Shown: positions 1 to 7,226 of the stretch, piece after piece
Position numbering within the stretch: position 1 is the stretch's first letter
Layout of the letters: every line of letters begins with the position of its first letter
Origin: Streptosporangiaceae bacterium
GTDB lineage: Bacteria > Actinomycetota > Actinomycetes > Streptosporangiales > Streptosporangiaceae
Length of the DNA: 10,638 nt
NCBI GenBank assembly: GCA_030039095.1
Contig: JASHQP010000392.1
Span: 1-10,638, forward strand
Direction of reading: 5' to 3'
Translations under genes and position numbers: made by a program
Notes under the pieces: model-generated
Seen by the model: the letters and a program-made list of their open reading frames with translations, nothing else
What the model was told of the DNA's origin: nothing
The model's database searches: none

Positions 1-86
1 CGGGCGGTCTTGTCACTCAGCGTCGCGCCCTTGCGCTGCCATTCCATGTTCTGTTCGTGCTTCGCCAGGTAACTCTCATAATCCAT
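1..86 (-). CDS. Small conserved hypothetical protein, N-terminal part only
   Basis: The reverse strand opens with ATG at 86-84 and stays open to the window edge, giving 28 codons that begin MDYESYLAKHEQNMEWQRKG and continue ATLSDKTA. The start is supported by GAGGA about 8 bases upstream (reverse complement of 94-98). The sequence looks like the N-terminus of a small, soluble, charged hypothetical protein that I have seen in diverse bacteria, but I cannot name a function. The rest of the gene lies outside the window, so domain content is unknown. The next supported gene upstream ends at 347 or 728, so it probably has its own promoter; I could not identify a convincing one. Confidence 0.6.
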   Translation of the reverse strand, partial: MDYESYLAKHEQNMEWQRKGATLSDKTA

Positions 87-346
87 CTTTGATCCTCGTT
101 GCCGCCCGCGCAGCTGGATGGCCGCCATGGAATGCAAGCCCTCTGACTTATCGTGGCCGGCGGGTACAGTCCGGTAAGGACAGGAGACGAGCGCACGACC
201 GGGTCGATGAGTTTCTCGTCGCGGCTTGATCAGGCTGCGGCAAGGTCCAGCATCGGTTCGTTCCGGCAGCCGCGCCGGCGCCTGACGCGCGCGACGGCGG
301 AAGAGCTGCGAGAAGACGTCGGTGTCTACAACAACTCTTCAGTGCT
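87..346. other. Gap with no recognisable gene
   Basis: Both strands carry open frames here, but their translations are rich in Arg/Ser/Pro/Cys and resemble no protein. I see no tRNA, no strong inverted repeat and no clear sigma-70-like promoter. The stretch presumably holds the promoter of the leftmost minus-strand gene. Confidence 0.4.
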
Positions 347-616
347 TCACCCGTCACCGCGCCTCGCCGACTCGATGGCCTCCACGAATGACGCGAAGTC
401 CTCATCGGTTTCGGGGCCGAGCAGTTCCTCGATGTCGGATACCGGGGCGGTACCCTGCTGCCGTTTCAGGGTCGGCAGTGGAGATATCCGGGCTTCGGGG
501 TGACTGCAGATGGCAGACAGGTGCAGCACCCGGACAGTCGAGCCATCTGGCTGGAGCTCAGCAGTACCTGTGGCCATGACGAGTTGATCCATCGCATCGA
601 GCACGCCATCGCGCAA
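347..616 (-). CDS. Hypothetical protein, 89 aa, doubtful
   Basis: An 89-codon minus-strand frame with a balanced, acidic composition. Its C-terminal third reads SDIEELLGPETDEDFASFV and then EAIESARRGDG, much more protein-like than any overlapping frame. The TTG at 616-614 has GGAG five bases upstream, making it the best start; an internal ATG at residue 9 is the alternative. In frame, codons continue upstream (reading VLADFGAEL) to a TGA at 661-659 without another good start, so the 5' end may be broken or frameshifted. No domain is recognised. The P-loop kinase gene ends 111 bp upstream on the same strand. It could be a real small gene, a decayed C-terminus, or a chance frame. Confidence 0.35.
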   Translation of the reverse strand: MRDGVLDAMDQLVMATGTAELQPDGSTVRVLHLSAICSHPEARISPLPTLKRQQGTAPVSDIEELLGPETDEDFASFVEAIESARRGDG

Positions 617-727
617 CTCAGCTCCGAAGTCGGCAAGGACACTGCCGTTAGTGCCGCGTCAGGCAACATTTGCCTCGCTGCTTGCGTGACTCCGAGCCGG
701 GCGTTGGGAGAGTCACCGGGCGTCCGA

Positions 728-1291
728 TCAACCGTCGTCGGCTTCGATGTAGCTGGCGTCCAGACCGTAGAGGAATTCCCTGACCGCCCGCTTGGATCTG
801 AGCACGTGAAGGGCTACATGCTGGCTGTGCTGCGAGATGATCTCGTGTTCGCGCTCCGGCTCTGACCGGCGTTCTCGCCAGATGCGGACGGCCAGGCGCC
901 ACTCATCGCGCAACCGCAGCCAGGCCGAATAGTCGCACCCTTCGGGCAACTCGCCCGGCATCCGGAAGCCGCGCAGGAACGCGCGTCCTGCGCAAAGCCA
1001 CCAGGGCAGGTCGAGAAACACCACGGTGTCCGCGCGTTCGAGCCGGAGATCGAGTGTCTCCTGGTAGTTGCCGTCAGCGATCCACGCGTTGCCGGCGAGC
1101 ACGCCGGATTGCTTCTCGCGCCACTCGGCCTCCGACGGCGCAACCCAGCCGGGCTTCCAGAAGTAGAGGTCAAGATGTATGACCGGCAAGCCGGTCCTGG
1201 CAGCGAGCGCGAGCGAAAACGTGCTCTTCCCGGACCCGGCCAGCCCGGTGACGATGACGCGGCGTCCCAGCGCCGACAGGGCTTCACTCAT
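728..1291 (-). CDS. P-loop kinase, adenylate kinase/FlaR-like
   Basis: 187 residues. A Walker A motif, GLAGSGKST, lies at residues 16-24 directly after the first beta strand (VIVT), as in adenylate kinases and shikimate-kinase-like proteins. An acidic residue D41 follows in HLDLYFWKPGW, then DGNY (73-76) and a hydrophobic strand VVFLDLPW (90-97). This order and the Arg-rich C-terminal half (lid/substrate region) match the 'adenylate kinase and related kinases' group often annotated as DNA topology modulation protein FlaR. The family is a predicted small nucleotide or phosphate-acceptor kinase; the true substrate is unknown. I chose ATG 1291 because GGAGG precedes it and the kinase fold begins about 10 residues later; a 240-residue extension upstream has no family-like sequence. 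It acts in the cytoplasm. A 180-bp gap separates it from the upstream hypothetical gene, so it may have its own promoter. Confidence 0.85.
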   Translation of the reverse strand: MSEALSALGRRVIVTGLAGSGKSTFSLALAARTGLPVIHLDLYFWKPGWVAPSEAEWREKQSGVLAGNAWIADGNYQETLDLRLERADTVVFLDLPWWLCAGRAFLRGFRMPGELPEGCDYSAWLRLRDEWRLAVRIWRERRSEPEREHEIISQHSQHVALHVLRSKRAVREFLYGLDASYIEADDG

Positions 1292-1471
1292 CGCCTCCAG
1301 TCTCCCCCACGTGCCGCTGCAGGAGAGGGCAAAGGTTGCCTGACACGGCACCAGACGGCCTTGCCCAAGCGAGCATGGCACGAGCCCGGGTCCTCGGTCC
1401 ACTGGCCCTCCGGTCGCTGCCACCCCCTGCGCTTCGTATCTACCCGGCACCGCGCCCGGATCGGCCTGTCG

Positions 1472-2635
1472 TCAGGCCGGGGCTTTACGGCTGCGCTGGA
1501 GCGCGTCGGACAGGGTCCTGGACAGAGGGACGGTACGGGGAAGCACCGTTCCGTCGAAGTAGCGGGGCTTGCTTCGGCGCAGCAGTTCCTCGCCATCGGC
1601 GGCCCAGGAGAAGCCGCGCTTGCGCTTCAGGAGCCTGGCGAAGACCGTGCTGGCAATGGCCGGGTCGCGGGCGGCGAGCCGCCGCAGCGGCTCGGGCGAG
1701 CCGTCGGGGTCGGCCAGGAAACCGGACAGCCGCTCGCGGTAGCGGCGGCGGGAGATCAGCGCCGGGTTGCTGAACAGCTCTTCGAGCAGGTGGTAGTCCG
1801 GGTAGAAGCTCAGCCCTTCGCCCTCGACGAAGTGAATCGCGACGCTCTGCGCCTGCAGAATCTCGGGCGCGTCCTCGAGGAAACCCGCCGGCCCCGGCCC
1901 GTCCTGCTCCGCGGCGGGCCCGTCCTGCTCTGCGTCGGGCCCGTCCTGCTCGCGCAGGCGGCGGTAGAAGGCATCGACCTTGCCGGGCACCTGCTCGCCC
2001 GGCACGACGATGAGGTCGGAACCGAACAGGCCGGTGAACACCGCCTGCTGCTCCTCGAGCACCCGGCGCGCCTCGGCGAGCTTGGCCGGGTTGCGGAACA
2101 CCGCTTCGGGACGGCTCATCGCCTGCTCGGCGGCGATGGCAAGTATCTGGTCCCGGGCCGATGACGGGTAGGAGGTCAGGTGACCCGACACGAGCCAGCC
2201 GCCGCCAGCCGGGACCAGCCGCCCGATCACGAGCATGCCCTTGCGCAGCGGCCTGAGCGCCCGCCGGCCGAGGTTGGACCGCGTCCGGTAGGTGAGCTCG
2301 TCGAGGAAGTTGAACAGCAGCACGGCATCGCGGTCCTTGCCCGTGACCTCGAACAGCCCTTCCACGACGTCCTGCCAGCCCAGCAGCATGTCCCGTTCGG
2401 CGGCGGGCAGTTCCGGGTGATCCGCGACGAACTCCTGGACCACGGTGGTGCCCGACGCCAGCCGGTGCTGCAGCGCGAAATGGTCGATGGTCATCGTGAA
2501 CATGGCCTCGTCGGTCACCACCCCGCCGGGGAAATCCCGCGCGACGACAGCCGTGAGCTCGCGGTCGAACCGGCCGGACAGCGCGAAGTCCACCAGCATC
2601 CCCTTGAGGGCCCCCGCCCGCTCCACCAGGTCCAC
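1472..2635 (-). CDS. Hypothetical protein, 387 aa, with EQDGP heptad repeat
   Basis: The start is GTG at 2635, chosen because GGAGGT lies five bases upstream (reverse complement of 2641-2646); the frame stays open much further upstream but that extension is Arg/Ser-rich and not protein-like. The product is soluble, with no signal peptide or membrane segment. Residues 1-210 are alpha-helical in character (VERAGALKGMLVDFALSGRF; later a conserved-looking block LLFNFLDELTYRTRSNLG at 106-123). Residues 229-249 are a three-copy heptad, EQDGPDA/EQDGPAA/EQDGPGP, forming a flexible acidic linker. Residues 250-387 make a second globular part ending in a basic tail (LLKRKRGFSW; SRKAPA). I do not recognise the family and assign no function; it is probably a conserved actinobacterial hypothetical. 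It stands 220 bp from the ATPase gene upstream and 180 bp from the kinase downstream, so a single transcription unit is possible but unsupported. Confidence 0.8.
   Translation of the reverse strand: MDLVERAGALKGMLVDFALSGRFDRELTAVVARDFPGGVVTDEAMFTMTIDHFALQHRLASGTTVVQEFVADHPELPAAERDMLLGWQDVVEGLFEVTGKDRDAVLLFNFLDELTYRTRSNLGRRALRPLRKGMLVIGRLVPAGGGWLVSGHLTSYPSSARDQILAIAAEQAMSRPEAVFRNPAKLAEARRVLEEQQAVFTGLFGSDLIVVPGEQVPGKVDAFYRRLREQDGPDAEQDGPAAEQDGPGPAGFLEDAPEILQAQSVAIHFVEGEGLSFYPDYHLLEELFSNPALISRRRYRERLSGFLADPDGSPEPLRRLAARDPAIASTVFARLLKRKRGFSWAADGEELLRRSKPRYFDGTVLPRTVPLSRTLSDALQRSRKAPA
1898..1951. repeat. 21-bp tandem repeat, ~2.6 copies, in coding sequence
   Basis: Units start at 1898, 1919 and 1940 and share the core cccgtcctgctc; the third is cut after 12 bases. 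The 21-bp period keeps the frame and encodes the heptad EQDGPxA in the linker of the 387-residue hypothetical protein. Copy number could vary between strains by slippage without breaking the gene. Confidence 0.9.
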
Positions 2636-2654
2636 GCGACACCTCCAGCCCGAG

Positions 2655-2689
2655 AGGATATGACCCACGGGGCCCGCCATGCGTGTCAA
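2655..2689 (-). promoter_or_regulatory. Possible promoter of the 387-aa hypothetical gene
   Basis: A perfect TTGACA (reverse complement of 2684-2689) is followed by an AT-containing TCATATCC (2656-2663) just before the GGAGGT ribosome-binding site. The spacer to TCATAT is 20 bases, too long for a standard sigma-70-type promoter, and the 5' UTR would be only ~15 bases. It is the only -35-like hexamer in the 220-bp gap. Confidence 0.3.
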
Positions 2690-2855
2690 ACGCGGCATAG
2701 GTGGCGCGGCCCGGCCAGGAGACCCAGGACACAGAAGATCCTGAACGGGCCGCCGCCGAGGCAAGGCGCCACACGCTGACCCTAGTGCGGCCCTCGCCGC
2801 CGATCTCGGTCTCGATGCTGGCGAGTTCGAGAGGCTGCGCGCCGCCAGGGCCGGG

Positions 2856-4136
2856 TCATCGAGGTGATTCGGGCGCAGCCGCCTCCCAGAGGACGCTGAG
2901 CGGTATTGCGCGGAAGCGCGGGCCGAACGGCAGGGTTTGCCGGCCTGTGTACAGGACGATGCCGACAAGAAGGTCGTCGCCCAGGCGCGCTGCGAGATGG
3001 CGCAGCCCGCGGAAGTCCTCTGCCCTGACCGTGGATCCCGCCTTGACCTCGACGGCGACCACCTGCCCGCGGCGGTTCTCCAGAATGATGTCGACTTCCA
3101 CATGGTCTTTTGTGTGGTAGTGGTACATCTCGGCGCGCTGCTCAGACCACGTGAGCTGCCGCGCGATCTCCATCGCTGTGAACCCCTCTAGCAGGGGGCC
3201 GAATGAAGTCTCGGGCCGTCCGAGACTGCTCGCATCCAGGCCGAGCAGGTTCGCGGCGATGCCGGAATCCACCATCGCAACCTTCGCCGTTCCGACCGCC
3301 CTTGCGCTGAGGTTCCTCGACCACGCCGGAAGTCTCTTGATCAGGAAGACCTCCTCGAGCAGGGCCAGGTAGCGTCTGACCGTCGGCTGCGGCAGGCCGA
3401 GCTCGCTTCCCAGCGCACCCGGGACCAGAAGCTGACCCGAGCGGGCCGCAACGAGCCGGATCAGCGCGCGCATCTGCGGCCCGCGCTCGATCTCAGACAG
3501 CTGGACGACGTCGCGATTGACGATGTCGGCAACATAGGAGTCAAGGAAGCGCTCGCGCCGAGAACCCGTGCGTGCCACAGAAACGGGAAACCCGCCGCGT
3601 ACAACACGGTCAACGTAGCCGGAACGCGTCTCCTCCGAATCGTGCCGCAGCTGCGGGCCGAGTGCGAAAGCGGCATCGACGAAGCGGTCAGGCTTGTCGT
3701 CGATCTCTCCCTGAGACAGCGGCCATAGCTCGATCGTCTCCATCCGCCCCGGCAGCGCGTCCGGCACTGCTCGCATGCTGAGCAGGCGGGCGGAGCCAGT
3801 TAGCAGGAACCGGCCGGGACGGGGATCGCTGTCGGCAGACTCCTTGATGGCGAGCAGCAACTCGGGGACCCGCTGGATCTCGTCGATGACCGTGAGGTCC
3901 TCGTTCGCGACGAACTCCGTGGGATCGAAGGACGCAGCCTGCCGCGTCGCCGCCCGGTCAAGGCTGCGCCACTGGCCATTGCGAGCGTCGGCTATCTCGG
4001 CGGCCAGGGTGCTCTTGCCGCACTGCCGTGCACCGTTCACCAGGACCACGCGCGTGTCGGCGAGAGCCTGCTCGACGACAGCGGCAGCCCGCCGGGGAAG
4101 AATACGGCCGATCGGGGACGGCGGCACGCGTGGCAT
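2856..4136 (-). CDS. AAA ATPase with C-terminal DUF4143 domain
   Basis: 426 residues, the usual length of this family. Residues 15-130 form the ATPase: Walker A GARQCGKST (35-43), Walker B LTVIDEIQRVPELL (81-94) and the sensor-type TGSARLL (113-119). Residues ~195-365 are DUF4143, including a winged-helix-like GSELGLPQPTVRRYLALLEE (243-262) and, at the end, an EVDIILE...AVEVKAG block (347-367). Its D349, E363 and K365 match the PD-(D/E)XK nuclease-like signature typical of this family. All key motifs are intact. These proteins are common in actinobacterial, archaeal and other genomes and are suspected, without firm proof, to act in DNA- or toxin-related processes. ATG 4136 is the natural start: the N-terminal RILPRRAAAVVEQAL helix precedes Walker A as in relatives. 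No SD is visible; TACGGT seven bases before ATG suggests a leaderless message. It is a single gene with gaps on both sides. Confidence 0.93.
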   Translation of the reverse strand: MPRVPPSPIGRILPRRAAAVVEQALADTRVVLVNGARQCGKSTLAAEIADARNGQWRSLDRAATRQAASFDPTEFVANEDLTVIDEIQRVPELLLAIKESADSDPRPGRFLLTGSARLLSMRAVPDALPGRMETIELWPLSQGEIDDKPDRFVDAAFALGPQLRHDSEETRSGYVDRVVRGGFPVSVARTGSRRERFLDSYVADIVNRDVVQLSEIERGPQMRALIRLVAARSGQLLVPGALGSELGLPQPTVRRYLALLEEVFLIKRLPAWSRNLSARAVGTAKVAMVDSGIAANLLGLDASSLGRPETSFGPLLEGFTAMEIARQLTWSEQRAEMYHYHTKDHVEVDIILENRRGQVVAVEVKAGSTVRAEDFRGLRHLAARLGDDLLVGIVLYTGRQTLPFGPRFRAIPLSVLWEAAAPESPR

Positions 4137-4143
4137 GACACCA

Positions 4144-4149
4144 ACCGTA
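4144..4149 (-). promoter_or_regulatory. Candidate -10 element of the ATPase gene (leaderless)
   Basis: Reading the minus strand, TACGGT (TANNNT pattern) ends exactly seven bases before the ATG at 4136. This is the spacing at which transcription would begin on the start codon, a common arrangement in actinobacteria, and the gene has no SD. No clear -35 is seen. An alternative -10, TATATT, lies at 4185-4190, in the most AT-rich spot of the gap. Confidence 0.35.
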
Positions 4150-4209
4150 GCATCCAGCGTTCATCTAGCCGCCAGTCTTGTGTTAATATAGCCGCAGCCA
4201 GGGTATCGA

Positions 4210-4242
4210 TCTGGCCAGAGCGGCAGTGTTCGTCTGGCCAGA
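4210..4242. promoter_or_regulatory. Paired 10-bp palindromes, possible operator
   Basis: The perfect palindrome TCTGGCCAGA occurs twice, at 4210-4219 and 4233-4242, with centres 23 bp apart (about two helix turns). The pair sits upstream of the ATPase promoter region and just past the stop codon of the pRiA4b-domain gene. Two identical dyads on one DNA face would suit a dimeric repressor. They could instead reflect a 3'-end structure of the upstream gene, although each half-stem is only five bases. Confidence 0.4.
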
Positions 4243-4249
4243 AAGGCGG

Positions 4250-6103
4250 TCAGCGGACAGGTGCCGCGCGGACGAGCCTCGCGTTGGCGTCGTCGGCGGA
4301 GAACGCCGCGGGGTCGAACGCGTCCGCCGAGACCAGGCACATCCAGTCCAGCATCTCCTGATGACGCTCATGACCAGGGTCGGCGAGGACGTCCTTGAGT
4401 TCGGCGTATCCCCACGTTCCACCGCAGTCGTCAGGCGGGCATCTCCCCTTGCCCGTCAGGCAGAACGGATATGTGCCGCCGGGCTCCTCCGGCAGAATCT
4501 TTTCCAGCTTGACGTCATGCCGCCAGTCGTCGCCGAAGTCGTAGGTGTAGCGAAGCTTGGTTCCCGGCACCGAGAGCACGTCGGACAGCGACACCCGTGA
4601 ATCGTCGATGTGATCAAGGTCGTATCCGGTCGTGCCATATTCGGCCCAGCCGGTTTCGAACACGTGAAGGTGGCCGCCGTTCCACCCCATCGCACGGGCG
4701 ATCACCGCGTGCAGGTCCGCCAGCGTTATGTCAGCCGGAACGGCCACACGCCGCCAGACTGGGGGCTTCGACACCCCTCGCAGGGAGATCTTGAGCTGAA
4801 AGATGCCGGCGCGCCGGCGGGCTGCGGCCCGGCGCCCGGTGCCCGCGTGCGCCGGGTCCGTCCTGGCAAGGCCGGCCGGGGATGGCACCGGTTCTGGCCG
4901 GCCGGTCAGGCGCGCTGCCACCCGGGCCGCAGCCGGGTGGCCAGAACCGCGCAGCGTGGCGAGCATCCCGGCAATGTCGAGCCCGGTCTGCTGGCTGAGC
5001 AGTTCGGCCAGCAGCAGCGGCGGCACCGTGTCCGGGAGGGTGTCCAGGATGATGCTGAGCGCCTCGGTGACCAGCCACCCCTCGTCCGCGGGATCCTGGG
5101 TCACCGGCTCTCCAAGGTCGGCCAGCCACTGCCGGGCGTAGGCGCCAAAGCCCGGCTGCTCCGCCCACTCCCGCCAGGCCGCCGCCGCGTCCGGCCCGAT
5201 TTCGTCGGCGAAAGCCAGCGCGGCTATGCGTTCCGCGCCGTCGGCCGATTCGGCGAAGGTCAGCAGTTCCCTGACCGCGGCATCCGCGGGCCGCGCTGCC
5301 AGCCACGGCCCGGCCAGCTTCACCGCCAGCGGCAGCGGGACGTCGCTGCTCAGCGCCATCACCGCGCTCGCGTCGGCTTCCGGCGGCGGGGCGTAGCCCG
5401 CGAATACCACGGCAGCCAGGAGTGAGCCGAGCGGCGTGGGCCGCACGAGCTCGCCCGAACTGTCCACGGCTCCGAATGCCAGCAAGGTCTCGACCGTTGC
5501 CTCGGCGTGCTCGCCGGAGTCCGGTTCGCCCGGATCCTCGTCGTCCAGGAGATCCCCGATACCGAGCAGATCCGCCGGGGCGTGAACGCGGCCGCAATCG
5601 GGGCACGGCTCACCGCCCGGCACGTCCGGTTCTGCAGCCGCGACGGCGTTGGCCAGCTCGTCCAGCGACAGCGGCCGTTCGCTCTGGCCGAGTTCGATCA
5701 GGACGGCCAGGCAGCCTGCACATGGCTCGTCCGCACCGATTGCTCCCGCTGCTGCCTGCACCCAGCAGTTCAGCACGCGTTCCGCGTCCGGGCCCGCTCT
5801 CATCGCAGAGGTGGCATACGCGCGGCGCCCCTCGGCAACGATGAAGCCAGCGTCAACGGCCGCGGCCCAGTCGCCCATGAGTTCGTGCACGTCCAGCGCG
5901 CTGCGCACCCGGGCGCGTGGCAAGCGGATGTCCAGCACTCCGCACGCTTCGGCCACGAGCGCGGGGCGCAGCACCCCCGAAGATGTCAGCTCCTTGCCCG
6001 GCCCGACCCAGCCGGCCAGCTTGCGGGCGCGGACCAGCGCGGGGCATGCCAGCGCAGCATCGGCGAGATCGGCGGCGACGTCCGCCAGAGACGGAGGAAT
6101 CAC
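4250..6103 (-). CDS. Protein with C-terminal pRiA4b ORF-3-like domain, ~617 aa
   Basis: The last ~180 residues form a plasmid pRiA4b ORF-3-like domain: FQLKISLRGVSKPPVWRRV, a DLHAVIARAMGWNGGHLHVF block, YTYDFGDDWRHDV, and the family's cysteine motif ending CPPDDCGG. The function of this domain is unknown; it is widespread on plasmids and in actinobacterial chromosomes. The N-terminal ~410 residues are not a domain I recognise. They are Ala/Leu-rich and helical, with two CxxC pairs (PCAGC and PCPDCG, 39 residues apart) that could bind zinc. An Ala/Arg-rich linker (GRRAAARRRAG) joins the halves. The start is uncertain: the frame opens at TTG 6175, just after the amidohydrolase stop, but codons 1-24 there are unlike the rest (TTG, CCA, CGA, GTA) and lack an SD. 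I therefore prefer GTG 6103, followed by IPPSLADVAADLADAAL. Neither start has a good SD. The amidohydrolase gene lies directly upstream on the same strand, so co-transcription is possible. Confidence 0.85.
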   Translation of the reverse strand: MIPPSLADVAADLADAALACPALVRARKLAGWVGPGKELTSSGVLRPALVAEACGVLDIRLPRARVRSALDVHELMGDWAAAVDAGFIVAEGRRAYATSAMRAGPDAERVLNCWVQAAAGAIGADEPCAGCLAVLIELGQSERPLSLDELANAVAAAEPDVPGGEPCPDCGRVHAPADLLGIGDLLDDEDPGEPDSGEHAEATVETLLAFGAVDSSGELVRPTPLGSLLAAVVFAGYAPPPEADASAVMALSSDVPLPLAVKLAGPWLAARPADAAVRELLTFAESADGAERIAALAFADEIGPDAAAAWREWAEQPGFGAYARQWLADLGEPVTQDPADEGWLVTEALSIILDTLPDTVPPLLLAELLSQQTGLDIAGMLATLRGSGHPAAARVAARLTGRPEPVPSPAGLARTDPAHAGTGRRAAARRRAGIFQLKISLRGVSKPPVWRRVAVPADITLADLHAVIARAMGWNGGHLHVFETGWAEYGTTGYDLDHIDDSRVSLSDVLSVPGTKLRYTYDFGDDWRHDVKLEKILPEEPGGTYPFCLTGKGRCPPDDCGGTWGYAELKDVLADPGHERHQEMLDWMCLVSADAFDPAAFSADDANARLVRAAPVR

Positions 6104-6199
6104 GCGAGCCAACGCTACTCGCCACACTGGCGGAAGCGCAGGCGTCACCGTGCATGGCAACCGGACCGGGAGCAATCGGGGTAGCCGGAACCATGCCAG

Positions 6200-7105
6200 C
6201 TACGCCAGCCGGTACTGGCGCTGTGCGGATCCGGAGAAGAACGCGTGCTGGTCCTCGGCGCTCAGGTCGCTGAGGATGGCCTGAAGCGCGCGGACCAGAT
6301 CGCCGAAGCGCCACAGGAGCCGGTCGACCGGGAAGTGGGTGGCGAACATGCACCGCTGGGCTCCGAACACGTCGATGGCGGCGCGTACCCACGGGCGCAG
6401 CGCGTCGGCTGACGGCCCGAACAGCAGTGCCAGACCCTGCAGCTTGAGGGTCACGTTGGGGAACTGGCTCACCTCCCGGAGCTGCTCCTGCCATCGCGCG
6501 AACCCGTCTTTGCTGTGATCCAGTGGCCAGCCGATGGCCTCCAGCACGATGGGGGTCTGCGGAAACGCCCGGATCAGTTCGTGGGCCGCCGGAAGCTGCT
6601 CATCGTAGACGAGCAGGTCCCAGACCAGCCCTTGTGCGGCCACGCGCTCGAATCCCCGCCACCATGCCGGGTCGGTGAGGTAATCCGGACGCGCCCCCAG
6701 CCGTCGCAGCGGGTCGGCAGACCAGTACAACGGCTGGCGGACGGCACGGACGACCGGGAGGTCCCGGTATCGGGCCAGGGTGTCGGCCACCGAGGGCGCG
6801 GCGAGGTCAACGCTGGCGATGAAGGCGGTGGGGAAGCCCGAGGACTCCGAGCAGCGCTGCACCCAGGCAGCCTCGGCCACGCCGTCGGCAGCCCCGAACT
6901 CGCTGGCCACCGACATGACCGGCGCATCTGCCACATCCCTGCGGTAGTCGTCGATGCCGTAGTCGTGAGCGATGTCGAAGTAGTTGTCCAGCAGCGCCCC
7001 GAGGGCCCGGTCCCGCCGGGAAATCCACGGGTACTCGAGAAGCTCCAGGTTGAGCAAGTGATGATGGGCATCAACGATGCGAGGAGGCGGTGGACCGGCC
7101 AGCAC
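6200..7105 (-). CDS. Amidohydrolase family protein (COG3618, TIM-barrel)
   Basis: 301 residues, typical for predicted TIM-barrel metal-dependent hydrolases of the Amidohydrolase_2 family, which hydrolyse lactones or related small molecules in catabolic pathways. The signature N-terminus IVDAHHHLLNLELLEYPWI (10-28) carries the first metal-binding histidines. Later come VRAVRQPLYW (119-128), a beta strand IVLEAIGWPLD (186-196), VTLKLQGLALLFG (218-230), RCMFATHFPVDRLL (251-264) and the usual ending FFSGSAQRQYRL. GTG 7105 is the start because a TAG lies nine bases upstream in frame and the family's first strand begins nine residues in. Two positions deviate from the common family pattern (no His in EAIG; His rather than Asp or Asn in THFP), so metal use may differ. 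It is cytoplasmic with no signal peptide; substrate unknown. Upstream lies the terminator-like hairpin and truncated transporter, so its original promoter context may be disturbed. Confidence 0.85.
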   Translation of the reverse strand: MLAGPPPPRIVDAHHHLLNLELLEYPWISRRDRALGALLDNYFDIAHDYGIDDYRRDVADAPVMSVASEFGAADGVAEAAWVQRCSESSGFPTAFIASVDLAAPSVADTLARYRDLPVVRAVRQPLYWSADPLRRLGARPDYLTDPAWWRGFERVAAQGLVWDLLVYDEQLPAAHELIRAFPQTPIVLEAIGWPLDHSKDGFARWQEQLREVSQFPNVTLKLQGLALLFGPSADALRPWVRAAIDVFGAQRCMFATHFPVDRLLWRFGDLVRALQAILSDLSAEDQHAFFSGSAQRQYRLA

Positions 7106-7185
7106 TCCGACAGACTACGGCGCTCTCACCAGACGTGTGCAGTAGATAGCAGATAGCGACGGCCGCCGCCCGGCCGCCGGGAGCC

Positions 7186-7220
7186 AGGGCCGGGCCGGGC
7201 TAGCGGCTCGGCCCGGCCCT
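7186..7220. terminator. GC-rich hairpin, probable terminator
   Basis: The arms agggccgggccg (7186-7197) and cggcccggccct (7209-7220) are perfectly complementary over 12 bp with an 11-base loop. There is no U-tract on either strand, as is common in high-GC actinobacteria. It lies seven bases beyond the stop codon of the minus-strand transporter remnant and would originally have ended that gene's transcript. It now also separates it from the amidohydrolase gene. Confidence 0.7.
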
Positions 7221-7226
7221 GACGGG

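Noticed and set aside
1292..1471. Promoter in the 180-bp gap before the kinase gene
   Set aside because: No hexamer pair with acceptable spacing could be found by eye.
1109..2164. Long plus-strand frame (351 codons) opposite the kinase and hypothetical genes
   Set aside because: Composition is Arg/Gly/Glu-rich shadow text typical of the complement of high-GC genes; no motif or SD.
1485..2774. Second long minus-strand frame, 429 codons
   Set aside because: It overlaps the 387-residue gene in another frame and is dominated by Arg/Ala/Gly with no domain.
2636..3103. N-terminal extension of the 387-residue hypothetical protein to ~543 residues
   Set aside because: The added part is Arg/Ser/Pro-rich, lies antisense-frame to the ATPase C-terminus, and the GTG at 2635 has a perfect GGAGGT site.
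4805..4818. gccggcgcgccggc, a 14-bp palindrome in the linker of the pRiA4b-domain gene
   Set aside because: Low-complexity GC-only sequence in an Ala/Arg-coding stretch; expected by chance.
4610..5425. Plus-strand frame of 271 codons opposite the pRiA4b-domain gene
   Set aside because: Arg/Gly/Gln-rich shadow with no recognisable fold.
6104..6175. TTG 6175 as the start of the pRiA4b-domain protein
   Set aside because: No SD, rare-codon-rich text and no sequence resembling a fold start; kept only as an alternative.
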